A DNA stretch of 64,000 nt from Micropterus salmoides. Its lineage: Eukaryota; Chordata; Actinopteri; Centrarchiformes; Centrarchidae. This document shows, in pieces, positions 25,441 through 35,455 of the stretch; within the stretch, counting starts at the first letter, position 1, and every line of letters begins with the position of its first letter. A program made the position numbers and the translations under genes. Location: contig NW_024040040.1 of assembly GCF_014851395.1 (NCBI RefSeq), positions 21,929,000 to 21,992,999 of the forward strand. The letters run 5' to 3'. The notes below the pieces were generated by a model, which worked only from the letters and a program-made list of their open reading frames with translations, had not been told where the DNA came from and ran no database searches.

Positions 25441-25485
25441 TCCGAGCAAATTCAATAGGGACCTCGCACGGTCGTGCTCGGGCCC
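20940..25485 (+). mobile_element. Composite tandem-unit element, copy B (five standard units)
   Basis: Longest copy. Leader 20933-21230, inner insert about 21231-22535, five standard units (about 22540-24960) with corresponding points at 22845, 23314, 23782, 24250 and 24718 (spacing 469, 468, 468, 468), a diverged last unit to about 25400, an A then TA simple tract at 25405-25439, and a single 3' end to 25485. TAACAA precedes TTAATTAAAGC on the left and follows GGGCCC on the right, a possible 6 bp target-site duplication. It interrupts a Rex1-like LINE, which makes it a clear insertion. Confidence 0.85.
22941..24829 (+). promoter_or_regulatory. Five candidate CTCF sites in copy B
   Basis: CCAGCAGGTGGCGCTA at 22941-22956, 23410-23425, 23878-23893, 24346-24361 and 24814-24829, all on the + strand. 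The diverged last unit keeps only the right half (AGGTGGCGCTA near 25263). Confidence 0.6.
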
Positions 25486-25489
25486 TAAC

Positions 25490-25897
25490 AAGAAATGAAA
25501 TAATAATTACATGTGCAGAGATATTTGTATTATTTGCAAGGGGGGAGTGTCAGATGAGGACCCGGGCCTTGTTGATGAGGCTAGCTGCAGACGCGAAGAA
25601 GCTGTTGTTTGTGGCGAGAGGTTTTGGTCCTGATTGACCGCAGCCTCTTGCCAAAGGGGAGAGTCTGAAACATTTTGTGTCCAGGTTGGGAGAGGTCAAC
25701 TGCAATCTTTCCTGGAGAGATGGAAAATTGCAGCCAAACACCTTCTCTGCAGAGCGAATGATACACTGCAGCCTTCCCTTGTCCCTGGCAGTGGCAACAG
25801 CATACGAGATGGTGATGGAGGAGGTGAGGATGGACTCAATGATGGCGGTGTAGAAGTGCACTATCATTGTCTTTGGCAGGCTGAGGATGTACTTCCT
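25490..25897 (-). pseudogene. Rex1-like LINE ORF2 C-terminal fragment
   Basis: The - strand reads LPKTMIVHFYTAIIESILTS, then ARDKGRLQCIIRSAEKVFGC and FFASAASLINKARVL, the C-terminal end of reverse transcriptase in Rex1/CR1-type LINEs. A short deletion disturbs the middle. Its upstream part is lost at 25897, where an inverted-repeat element begins, and its 3' tail continues at 20622-20939 beyond composite copy B. Confidence 0.7.
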
Positions 25898-26458
25898 ACT
25901 AGTGTTGTAGTACTCGAGATCGGTCTTGGTCTTAAGACTGGTCTTAAGACAACTTTTTGATGGTTTTGGTCTTGTCTCGGTGTCGACTGCATTTGTACTC
26001 GGTCTTGTCTCGGTCTCGGACATTGAGGACTCAGGATTTTATTTCAAGACCAGTCAAGACCATAACTTTGGGAATATCAACAAATAGCTTTTGCGTTATC
26101 TGATTTGTTAACATCCTAACTTTGATTGGAAGTAAAAGAAAATGCTTCAAATGCAACCAACAACCCTAATTAATGACTGTCACCCCTCCCTGCGATGCTT
26201 ACATTGATTTAAGCTCTTAGTGTTTGTATGTGGGTGTTTTAATGGGAATGTGGAAGGGAACGGTGATGACACTATGGGAATGCCTCTGGGCGTGGCAGGG
26301 CTGAAATCATGAATGAAACTACTCCAATCCTATTGGCGTTGCTAGAACGGTAGTGTGTGACGGTGTAACTGGAGGCGTATATAAGCACGCCGGCACACCG
26401 GACACATTAGCTCTTTGCTATGAAGCAAGGCACTCCAGGCGGGGTGAGGTGTGGCGAA

Positions 26459-26549
26459 CCGACGCAGTGTCTCGTTCCCCTTCTCGGGGAACAAGGGTTA
26501 CATAAGTAACCCGAGATGTTCCCCTTTGAGGGAACTCGAACTGCGTCGG
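26459..26549. repeat. Nested palindrome cluster at the DIRS end
   Basis: Outer inverted repeat CCGACGCAGT (26459-26468) with ACTGCGTCGG (26540-26549) encloses three perfect hairpins: GTTCCCC/GGGGAAC (26474-26492), GGGTTAC/GTAACCC (26495-26512) and GTTCCC/GGGAAC (26518-26535). This could form a four-way or cloverleaf-like structure in single-stranded form. Such motifs occur at ends of fish DIRS copies. Confidence 0.85.
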
Positions 26550-26639
26550 TGATGACACTATGGGAACGAGAATACCCACTATGCCACGCCTCCGCCTCCG
26601 CCTGCCCCCCCAGCGTGCAGTAACCCGTAGGCACGACTA

Positions 26640-27826
26640 AGAGGCGAGCGCACGGGTGCCGGGTGCAGAAGGAAGGTCCAGACTGTAAAACTGGATGAAA
26701 GTGTGAGGAGTGGCCCAACCAGCTGCCTCACACAAATCCTGGAGCGAAGCCCCTGCGAGGAGGGCCCTAGAGGCCGCCATGCCTCAAGTAGAGTGCGCCC
26801 TTACGGCCATAGGTGAAGGTAACCCACGCACCTGATAGGCAAGGGAAATAGTCTGAACGATCCAGTTGCTGATCGTGTGATTGGAAGCGGGGAGCCCAGC
26901 CTTGGGGGACCCGAAACACACCAGCAACTGGTCTGCTTTCCTCCACTGGGAGGACCTCAGAGTGTAAATACTGAAGTCTCCCGTCCTCCGCTGTCACATG
27001 AGGTGGGGGATGAAACGCCTGCAGCACCGTAGACCCTGCCAACCTGGACGGAACCTTAGGGACATAGCCCAGACAGGGGTGCAGGATGGCTCTGACCCTT
27101 CCCGGGGCAAACTCCAGGCATTGAGGAAAAACCGAAAGTGCCTGGAGATCCCCCACCCTCCTCAGAGAGGTGATAGCGAGGCGAAAGGCCATCTTAAGGG
27201 TCAGGTGCTTGGCCTCAGCCGACTCCAGGGGTTTCGAAGGGGGCCTCAGCCAGCGCTTCGAGAACCACCGCCAGGTCCCAAGTGGGAACCCTGGAACAAG
27301 TCACGGGTCTCATCCTCCGGGCTCCACGGAGGAAGCGCACGACCAGTGGAAGCCTCAGAGGCCCATCCCTCAGAGGGGCATGGAACACTGCCATGGCAGC
27401 CACATACACCTTGAGTGTGGACGGGGAAAGGCCAGCAGAGAAACGGTCCTGGAGGAACTCCAGTACCATAGTCACCGGGCAGGTAACTGGGTCCACCGCC
27501 CGTTCTCTACACCAGGTGGCAAACACATTCCACTTCAGGCCGTACGTCCTTCTCGTGGACGGGGCTCTCGAGCTGAGCAGTGTCTCGACTGTTCCCGCCG
27601 TCAGGCCCGCCTCAAGGAACTGGGCCCCCTCAGGGGCCAGACCCACAGTCTCCACAGGGCGGGGCAAGGGTGAAAGACCTGGCCCTCCGCCTGAGGCAGC
27701 AGGTCCCTCTGAAATCGGCCACCACTGCCGTGTTAACGGTCCTGACAAGGACGTGGCGACCGTGGAGAGCGAAAATTCCTCAGAGCTCTGAAAACCGCCA
27801 ACATTTCCAGGCAATTTATGTGCCAA
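26640..27826 (-). pseudogene. DIRS tyrosine recombinase, interrupted
   Basis: N-terminal core-binding part: SRAPSTRRTYGLKWNVFATW and LSPSTLKVYVAAMAVFHAPL (frame 27826-27215). One extra base near 27228 shifts to the next frame, with MAFRLAITSLRRVGDLQALS carrying the first catalytic arginine. A small deletion near 26965 shifts again; then the H-x-x-R box reads HST followed by TGA (26784-26786) in place of the second catalytic arginine. The end reads ATPHTFIQFYSLDL with the catalytic tyrosine preserved. The enzyme would integrate the DNA copy but is inactive here. Confidence 0.8.
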
Positions 27827-29127
27827 GAGAAATCATGCTCCTGCCAGGAGCCTCTCACAAAGCGGCCGTCCATGACTGCACCCCACCCCGTGAGTGACGC
27901 ATCTGTCGAAATAATTGTCCGGCTCCCCCTCGGGGAGAATCCCTTGGATTTTAACCACCACTGCAGGGCTCTCATGTGCAGCAGGCCAGACGGGATTACG
28001 CTGGACACTGCCGCCATCAGACCCAGCACCCTCTGAAAGTGTTTCACAGTGATGGTACAGCCCAGCTTCACTCTGGTCACTGAGGACAAAATGGACCCGA
28101 CGCGTGCAGGTGACAGGTGGGCCTGCATCGTCGTCGTGTCCCACATCACCCCTAGGAACATAGTCCGTTGGGCGGGTGTCCTTTTTGTCTTCTTTGCGTT
28201 GAGCCGCAGCCCCAAACGCTGAAGGTGGGCGAGGACGACGTCTTGATGCCAAACCGCTAACTCTCAAGACTGAGCCAAAATGAGCCAGTCGTCGATGTAG
28301 TTCAGTATGCGGATACCCTGGAGCCTCATCGGGGCCAGAGCTGCATCCATGCACTTGGTGAAAGTGCGAGGGGAGAGTGCTAGGCCGAATGGAAGAACCC
28401 GATACTGGTACGCCGCGCCCCCGAAGGCGAACCTCAGGAACTTCCTGTTAGAGGGACTGATGGAGATGTGGAAATATGCGTCTCTCAGATCTATCGTGAC
28501 AAACCAATCCTCGGATTGGATATGACTGACGATGGCGGGGATGATGAGCATCTGGAACCTGAATCTCCTCAGAGATTGGTTCAGGGACCGCAGATCTAAA
28601 ATTGGACGCAATCATCCGTCCTTTTTTGGAACTATGAAGTACCGGCTGTAGAACCCAGACTCCCTGACTGGCGGGGAAATAAGTTCTATGGCCCCTTTTT
28701 CCAGCAGAGAGCAAACTTCCTGTCCCAACACCTGGCTCTGCTCCGAGTGTACCGCAGTCCAGGAGCTTTTCCACCGAACCCGGCGAGACTGAAGAACGGT
28801 CCTCAGATCTGTTGTCTCGGGGGGCTGTGGATGAGAGCGCTGCCTCAAATCCCGGGTGTGTTGAGGGGGACCACGAGAAGCGACACTCTGCCTCTGGCTC
28901 TGGCGGTAGGAGCTGGACGACGGCTGGGCCGTCTCTCTGCAGCCGTCGCCATCCTGGACCCAGACCGGCGCGGGAGATACTGCCGGAACGCCTCTCCTTG
29001 CATCCTGGCATGCTGAAAACTGCTGATGTGGGCGCCCACCGCCTCGCCAAACAGGCCAGAGGCCGCGACCGCCGCGTCGAGCAGGAAAGTCTTCTCCCGC
29101 TCCTGGATGCCCGACAGGTTGAGCCAC
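27733..29127 (-). pseudogene. DIRS reverse transcriptase / RNase H, two TGA stops
   Basis: One - strand frame holds the whole region. Upstream part ends LISPPVRESGFYSR and FIVPKKDG, then TGA at 28612-28614; next LRPILDLRSLNQSLRRF through VTIDLRDAYFHI, LPFGLALSPRTFTKC and the catalytic box YIDDWLIL, then TGA at 28264-28266; next the RNase H-like part with ISTDASLTGWGAV and INCLEMLAVF. Both stops sit where an arginine CGA would fit. The frame closes at 27733, short of the usual RNase H end, so a frameshift lies there. It would copy element RNA if intact. Confidence 0.85.
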
Positions 29128-29952
29128 AGGTGCCGCTCCGTGGCCACCAGCGCCGATATGGAGCGGCCAATGGTGCGGGCCATCTGTTTTGTGACTCAGA
29201 GCGACAGATCCGTAGCTCTGCGGAGCTCAGCAATGTCCTCCTCAGAGGGACCCCCTCCTGAGTCCATGTACTTCAGCAGGTCGGCCTTGTATGCCTGCAA
29301 AACCGCCATCGTGTGCAGGCTCACACCAGCCCGGCCCGCCGCCATGTACGCCTTGCTCACCAGAGCAGATATCACGCGACATGGCTTGGTCGGCAGCACC
29401 GGCCCTTTAAGGGACGACGCAAGACCGGGCGAGTGATAGCTGGCCAAAGCATCCTCAACCCGGGGCATCGTCCCATAGCCAAAACCCTTAACCCCCGCGA
29501 CGTCGCTGTAAACCCGGAGCGGGGGAATAGTCAGATGTGCTGAGAAGGGCTTGCCCCAGCTTACTCACAGCATGTGTGTCTGGCACAGCCTCCAACCAAT
29601 CGAGCTGGAGCTTGCCTACTGCCCGTGCCACCACCTCCAAGAGCTCGTCATAGCTGGGTGCTGACTGATGACGTTGCTCCGGCTCCCGGAAGTCTTCCTC
29701 CTCCATAATGCTGAGCACATCCAGCTCCTCAGAACCGGACAGCCGCAGCCTCTCCGGGCTCACACCTCGAGCGGGAGAAGCTGAGAAGCGGGCTCCCGAA
29801 CGGGGAAGAGGAGAGTCGGAGCCAGCAGACGAGGAACGGGAAAAAGCCTCTGTAGTCCCGATGCCCTCGGAGGTGTCGCGCTGGGAGCCCCATGACCGAA
29901 GCCGCCGTGCCGCCTCAGCGACCACCGGGCCTGAGCCACGGGGAGAGCGCAT
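28845..29952 (-). pseudogene. DIRS gag-like ORF1, interrupted
   Basis: Begins MRSPRGSGPVV at 29952 and runs to a stop at 29488. An extra G in a run of five G near 29495 shifts the frame. It resumes with MPRVEDALASYHSPG (29468) and is broken by TGA at 29196-29198, beyond which MARTIGRSISALVATERHLW continues in the same frame. The wording (for example LSGIQEREKTFLLDA) matches DIRS gag proteins as I know them. The TGA is explained by CpG loss from CGA. It overlaps the start of the reverse-transcriptase ORF. Confidence 0.65.
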
Positions 29953-30035
29953 CCTCTCCTGAGAAATGCTCTCAGCCCCTAAAAGTCTTGGTCTTCTCTC
30001 GGTCTCGGTTTGGGCGGTCTTGACTACAACACTAC

Positions 30036-30640
30036 TTTGTTAAGGGGTGGTGTGGTGTGGGGACAGAGAGGACCCAAATGCAGCGCTCAGAGGGAAGGAG
30101 GTTTATTGAGGGGAAAAAGGGGTTGAAAGACTGGAATGGAGGGAGAGGTGGATGCCGGGAAACACAGGCACGGGGAACCGAGGAGACTGGGACCAGAGAG
30201 CCGGGGAACACTGGGGCTGAGGAAGCAAGGAGGCGAGGGAGAACTGGGAGGACGCCGTGGGGGAAGCCCGAAGAGAAGAGGACCGGAGGATGAGCCCAGC
30301 CGACTGAACGGAGGACGAGGGTGAGTGAACCTGGGAGGGAAACAGACAGAAAGATAGGGTTAGTGGAGACAAAACACAGGGAAATAAACAAGATGCTAAA
30401 TATGTGTGGGAGCTTGAGTGATCAAGAGGCACCGGGTTTGGAGCAACGACGATCAAGCCCCAATGGAGTGGAGAACCAGGGTAGAATTACTGGCAGGTGT
30501 GGCAGTCCTGAGGAGGTGGCTGATGAGGTGCAGGTGCGGGTCGTTGGCTGGGCTCAGGAGTGGAGGGAGAGCGAAAGAGAGCACACACTCCGGACCTCTG
30601 GGTAATTTTTTTATAATTCACTAGTGATCAGTTAGTTAAT
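30036..30640 (-). repeat. LTR-like repeat, copy 2 (reverse)
   Basis: Reverse copy of the family at 6895-7555: TTTATTGAGGGG near 30103 (reverse of the polyadenylation region), CCAGCCGACTGAACGGAGG-type core and the GGTGCAGGTG block near 30527. It begins exactly where the inverted-repeat element ends, so that element inserted at or beside its edge. Confidence 0.6.
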
Positions 30641-32600
30641 CGCTCAATTATCTTAAATCAATCAGTCAATCTCATATCGAAGGGGTAAATCCTCGTGACA
30701 GGGACTTGGAGTTAGACAATACACACACACAGTTCCTGTGATTACGGTGAAATTTATTAGATAACTAAGGTGAAATAAATGCGGTTAAATACACATCAAA
30801 GAAATATGCAGTGGCTGAACAAACATGATGTAAACAGCAAGAATGTTGAGTTCTATTGTAAATTGGGTTCTCTTGTGGGGAGAATTTGATTCATAGGGCG
30901 AAAGAGAACTAATGAAAGCAGTTAGATAATACTAACTCGGTTAGATTTTTCTAGGAATTTTAAGGATTAAAGATAATGGATTAACAGACTATTGGACATC
31001 ACTGATCATAGAATGCCTTGGTTTGCCTTACTGTGTGTTGTCGGCCTGCCTTGGCCTGTTACACGGGTATTCACGCTAGCTGCCCAATTCCTGGCTTTCT
31101 GCTAGGGAATTTTCCGGGGGTTCCGTGTCTGAATGAAGAAAAACACTCCAGTGTTGACCGTCCTCGGCCTGGCAGTTACGTGGCTGGGTCCGGGCTTTGG
31201 TGGGAGCAGTGTAAGGTAACTCGATGGAATAACTTCGAGCAGAACTTGGTTGTTCTAGAATTAAAATTGTCTAACTTAACGGTCTGATAACTTTTAACAA
31301 ACAAAACAAAAGAAAAAAAAAGCTAGTAAGTTGCTGGAAACAAGGGAAAAGCAGAGGTCGTGGCGCTTCGCGTGTGTGGCTTGAAACGAACAAAAAGCAA
31401 GCCGGGTCAAACTTCTTAGGGCGTTGCTGGGAGACGGGGCACCCTGAGCCTGAGAAGAGCGAAGAGGCCAAGAGAGCGAGCGAGCGCATGTCGCTACTTT
31501 TGTTTGTTGGGGCGTGGTTCCCAGGGAGCTTGTTTCCTTTTGTTCCCCTTTAACTGTAATGTCTATTTTAAAAGTCTATTTGCGCATATTGTAATCAAAT
31601 ATCTTCCCACAATGAAACCTTAATTGTCAAACGGTTATACTGTTCTTAGTTTTAAGCATTTGATAAAAAGGAAAGCAATTGTCAGTAGTTAAAACTTAAG
31701 GTTAGCATTTCCTAGGACTCACATCAGATGAGAGGAACTTAACTAGCTTCCTGGATAATATTGGTTGTTACACATTCTTACTTAGAGAATATAAGCAAGA
31801 TACACAAATGGCATCAGATTATGAACAGGTAAATACAGAGTGACATTTATACATTAAACGGCATTTCAGAACGATGACATGTAATACTTTTTTTGTCCTC
31901 TTGGGGGAGCTCTGGTTCCATGACGATAGCTTTGATTATTCTTTCAACAGTTAGTACAGTAGTTTAGTTATTTAACATTAAATTCGAGCTGGAAAATTAA
32001 TCGAGTAGGATAACATTTCTTTATCATATCATTTCTAAAGGAAGTGTCAGAAAGTGTTGGGAACAAAGCATTGGTTACAACATCCTTGCTGAAAATTACA
32101 CTGCAAAATTAACTTATTTGGTTTCTTCTTTTCAACAACAATATCAACAACAACATGGTAACATAACTACTCAAATGGAGTGGAGAGACCTGTTAAGTAA
32201 CTTGAAGATTATTTAATAAACAAGGTGTAATACTTTGAGTTTTGAGGAGACAGTACTCCTTGTTTACACAAAGGAATTCAGGGCTGTCCTCTGGTGTTCT
32301 GGAGTTTCTCACGCCTGGCTGTGAAAGTGAGGATATCCTTTGATGTGAGGTAATTAAACAAAGAGGGAGGTCAGTTGCCATGGTTATGTGTGTGGGGGCA
32401 GTTTAGGGTTTCCTGCCCTCTTTCCAAAAGAGTTCTGATAGGCTGTTCAGGAGAAAGCTAATTTCTGGTTAGTGTTTCTTTGTCATTTTAACAGTGAGGC
32501 ACCGAGCCTTATCTCGGCGGCTGCCAAAGGTGGCCAGTTTTACGATCGAACTGCCCAGAGGTTGAGGGTTGATATCTCAACCCCCCCCCCCTTTTCTCTC
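30641..32600. other. No gene recognised; possibly an old retroelement
   Basis: Alternating AT-rich and GC-richer parts without a credible frame. GTGAAATTTATTAG near 30749 and the C12 run after GATATCTCAA near 32580 could belong to a solo LTR, but I find no matching ends. Contains (CA)n at about 30720-30731. Confidence 0.3.
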
Positions 32601-32639
32601 AGGGAGAGAGAAGGAATTTGGAGTCTCCAAATTTATTTG

Positions 32640-34330
32640 ATATAAAATGAACAAATCCACACTGGCTCAATCACAACAGGGGAGTGGTGGACTGGGGCTG
32701 AAGCTGAGCGGAGGAGTCACGGGGGATGGTGTCTGACTGACTCTCAAAGCGGCATTAGAACTGGTTCAGCTCATTAGCCAGGTGAGAGTTGATGGAGCGG
32801 GGGGCTTTGGGTTTGTAGTTAGTGATCTGTCTGAACCCCCTCCAGACATTAGTGGCAGCGTTTGCAGAGAACTGGTCCTATAAGGCGCTTTTCGACCAAA
32901 AGTACCCGGGACTTTTAAGTCCCCAGATCTTTTTTAAGGAACTAAAAGTTTCCTTCAGCCCACTGTTGTGTGCGTTTCCACCGTGGTCTAAAGACCTGCG
33001 AAGATCAGGCAAATTAACCAGCTGATGTAGGCTGTAGGCCTGGCTGTACACAGCGATGGACAGGCATTATTTGTAACCACGATCCATGAGCAACATTTAT
33101 AAATGACCATCAGATTTGACTGGAATATAATGAAAAACTATAGGCTTAGCTTGACCATTAAAGCAGCTTTTTGTGTGGGATTATAATGAGGAGACACGCA
33201 ATAAAGTTTGTTAACACATTTAATACCAAACTGGATAAAGCTTAAAATAACTCCAGCACAGAGAAAGCAGCACAAAAATGAAATCGAGACAGTTTGGAAG
33301 GTTATTAAAATATTTCCAGCCAACTAGAGCTACAGATCAGCTGGCAGCACGTGTCTGTGTCCACCTGCGTCGGAAGGTTGGAGGAACAAGATGTTTAACG
33401 AGCTTTAATTACCTGCTGTAATCAGCTGGTCCGCTTGTTTTGGAGAGGAGGAGACCGACTTCATCTCCTTGTAGAAACTTCCTGATTGATGAAAACTTAA
33501 TAACTCTGGACCCAGTAGTAACTCCATCAGCTGTTCGCTGTAAACACACCCAGGCTGGCTGCTATTTACATTTATTGCCGACGATTGATCTCAAGCGGAC
33601 ATTGGCGAGACATGTGTGCTATCTCTTGGCTGATTGTGATTTATTCGTTTGCAAACAATCGTGGAAAAGAGAGGAGCAGTAGAAAAACAGCCGACATGCT
33701 CCAGTTAAAACCAGTAGCCTCTACTCGCCCATTCAGAAATTCACTGCAAGGCAAGCCCCGCTCCCCCAAAGTACCTGGTACGTTTGGAAAGTACTACCCC
33801 CCGAGCAGGGTCTTTTTATGGGGTAAAATGAAGACCTCAGAACTACATTTAGACCCTGGTCCCTCTGGTGGGAATGCAGCGAGTTCCTCCAAAGGTTCCT
33901 AGTTCCAGGGTAAAGTTCCTTTGGTCGAAATGCAGCTATAGTAGAGTACAGTTGTTTAGCTTCTCGCACCTCCTTGCTAAACCTGTACTTTAATGCCCTG
34001 CACCCGGCTCGGTCCCCACTCCTAAATGCCTCCTCCTTTTCCAACCTTAGCTGTCTGAGTTTGGCTGTAAACCAGGGTTTGTCATTGTTATAACTCATGG
34101 GGTGGGGGAGTAAAAGGGTTTACAGTTAATGATAATATTCCAGATTAGCAGAACAGTGCTGCTGAATCACTGTCACGTCAGTACACCAGCCATTGTTAAT
34201 ATAAAAACAGATACCTCCACCTTTTGTATTGCCGGAGAATTCTGTGTAGAGTTGGAAGCCAGCCGCTGCAGCGTGGAGTCCAGTATCAGTTCACACAGCC
34301 ACGTCTCCGTGAAGAACAGAACTTAAATTG
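32640..34330 (-). mobile_element. Rex1/CR1-like LINE fragment split by a small transposon
   Basis: Right part (34098-33946, - strand) reads KPWFTAKLRQLRLEKEEAFR and EVREAKQLYS. Left part (32880-32770) reads DQFSANAATNVWRGFRQITN and then SINSHLANELNQ. Together these are the linker just upstream of the reverse transcriptase in Rex1/CR1-type ORF2. The break at YS/DQ is filled by the element at 32879-33945. Sequence at 34110-34330 resembles LINE 3' material. No catalytic core is present. Confidence 0.7.
32879..33945. mobile_element. Non-autonomous inverted-repeat transposon
   Basis: Ends match as inverted repeats: GCGCTTTTCGACCAAAAGTA on the left and the reverse of TGCATTTCGACCAAAGGAAC on the right. 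Both are followed inward by further mirrored blocks (GGGACTT..., CTGGAACTAGGAACC). CTATA occurs at both edges and may be the target duplication. It interrupts a LINE coding frame, which fixes its limits. The interior has no transposase. hAT-like origin is possible but unproven. Confidence 0.7.
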
Positions 34331-34564
34331 AAAAAAAGTCTGTTTTTCCCCCCACCAGAAGCTGAAGAATGTCCAGTTTGTTACAGTGATAGAAATATGC
34401 CAAATATATACTAAATGACAGAAATATTGCCGGTAGCGGTGTGCGGAGTGCCCTCCGGCATTCCCCTGATGTTCACGAGCTCTTCTCTGGTGAAAGAGCT
34501 CCAGAAATCACAGCCGAAAACTGAATTCCCACACAAAAACAAAAGAAAACAGAACACACGGTAT

Positions 34565-34860
34565 GGTTATGGACAGAACGGACCCAAACGCAACGCTTCA
34601 GGTTTCTAAAGAGGTTTATTGAGGGAAAAAGGGGATGAAGAGGGGCTGGAGAAAGGGGGGAAGATGGGCACCGGCAGACGTGGGCGCGGGGGACCAAGGA
34701 GCTGGCAGAGCAGGAGGGGTTCAGGCGAGAGGGCCAAGAGGGGCTGGAGGCCGAGGAGGGAAGGATGTGGTGGCTGGCGGTCCGGCAGGGAGCGAGGGGA
34801 GGACCGGGGAGAGCCGGGGAGCGCCATGGAGGCGGTGAGAGGGGGAGGCACTTTCATCAG
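34565..34860 (-). repeat. LTR-like repeat, copy 3 (reverse, truncated)
   Basis: Shares GGACCCAAACGCAACGC, GGTTTATTGAGGG and the purine-rich body with copies 1 and 2. It stops at 34860, exactly where a Tc1-type transposase frame is cut. Confidence 0.6.
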
Positions 34861-35450
34861 AGAACATACCTTTGGACCACTCAGCAGCAGTCCAGTCCTT
34901 TTTGTCTTTAGCCCAGGCGAGACGCTTCTGACGTTGTGTCTTGTTCAAGAGTGGCTTGACACAAGGGATGCGACAGCTGAAACCCATGTCTTGCATACGT
35001 CTGTGCGTGGTGGTTCTTGAAGCACTGACTCCTGCTGCAGTCCACTATTTGTGAATCTCCCCCACATTTCTGAATGGGTTTTGTTTCACAATCCTCTCCA
35101 GGGTGCAGTTATCCCTATTGCTTGTACACTTTTTTTCTACCACATCTTTTCCTTCCCTTCGCCTCTCTATTAATGTGCTTGGACACAGAGCTCTGTGAAC
35201 AGAGCTTCTTTAGCAATGACCTTTTGTGTCTTGCCCTCCTTGTGCAAGGTGTCAATGGTTGTCTTTTGGACAGCTGTCAAGTCAGCAGTCTTCCCCATGA
35301 TTGTGTAGCCTACAGAACTAGACTGAGCGACCATAAAGGCCTTTGCAATATTGAACCTTTTCATAATATTCTAATTTCCTGAGATACTGATTTTGAGGTT
35401 TTCATTAGTTGCCAGTTATAATCATCAAAATTAAAAGGAATGAACACTTG
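34861..35450 (-). pseudogene. Tc1-like transposase, N-terminal half (second family)
   Basis: On the - strand MGKTADLTAVQKTTIDTLHK at 35304 begins the DNA-binding helix-turn-helix region. Two bases lost near 35212 shift the frame. Later GFSCRIPCVKPLLN and RQKRLAWAKDKKDW lead to FSDES, which holds the first catalytic aspartate. The coding part is cut there by LTR-like copy 3, so the rest of the DDE domain is absent. Upstream AATATTATGAAAAGGTTC is the usual leader of this Tc1 group. Distinct from the neighbouring Tc1 at 35675-36694. Confidence 0.75.
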
Positions 35451-35455
35451 AAATA

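Larger units (their letters stand above)
26245..29985 (-). mobile_element. DIRS-like tyrosine-recombinase retrotransposon, decayed
   Basis: Read on the - strand: gag-like ORF, reverse transcriptase with RNase H, then tyrosine recombinase, the order typical of DIRS elements. At the recombinase end (26245-26560) are repeated GGTGATGACACTATGGGAA motifs (26262 and 26548) and a dense set of palindromes. Overall length is below that of complete DIRS copies and the left terminal repeat is not evident near 29985, so it seems truncated there. Boundaries are approximate. Confidence 0.8.
25898..30037. mobile_element. Inverted-repeat DNA element carrying a DIRS insertion
   Basis: Outer ends read AGTGTTGTAGTACTCGAG at about 25904 and its imperfect reverse complement (GGTCTTGACTACAACACT) ending near 30033. 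Both ends are rich in GGTCTTGGTCT and TCGGTCTCGG motifs. ACT flanks both sides, a possible 3 bp target-site duplication. No transposase of its own is seen. The interior from about 26245 to 29985 is a DIRS element, so the original element was short and non-autonomous. Superfamily not determined. Confidence 0.5.

Noticed and set aside
26377..26390. GCGTATATAAGC as a host promoter
   Set aside because: It is in the terminal region of the DIRS element; any TATA function would belong to the element, and no host gene follows.
27170..29436. Long + strand frames opposite the DIRS genes
   Set aside because: They are shadows of GC-rich DIRS coding sequence on the - strand; the - strand shows reverse transcriptase, RNase H and recombinase wording.
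30641..32600. A solo endogenous-retrovirus LTR
   Set aside because: Some LTR-like features, but no matching TG...CA ends, no target duplication and no internal genes that I can support.
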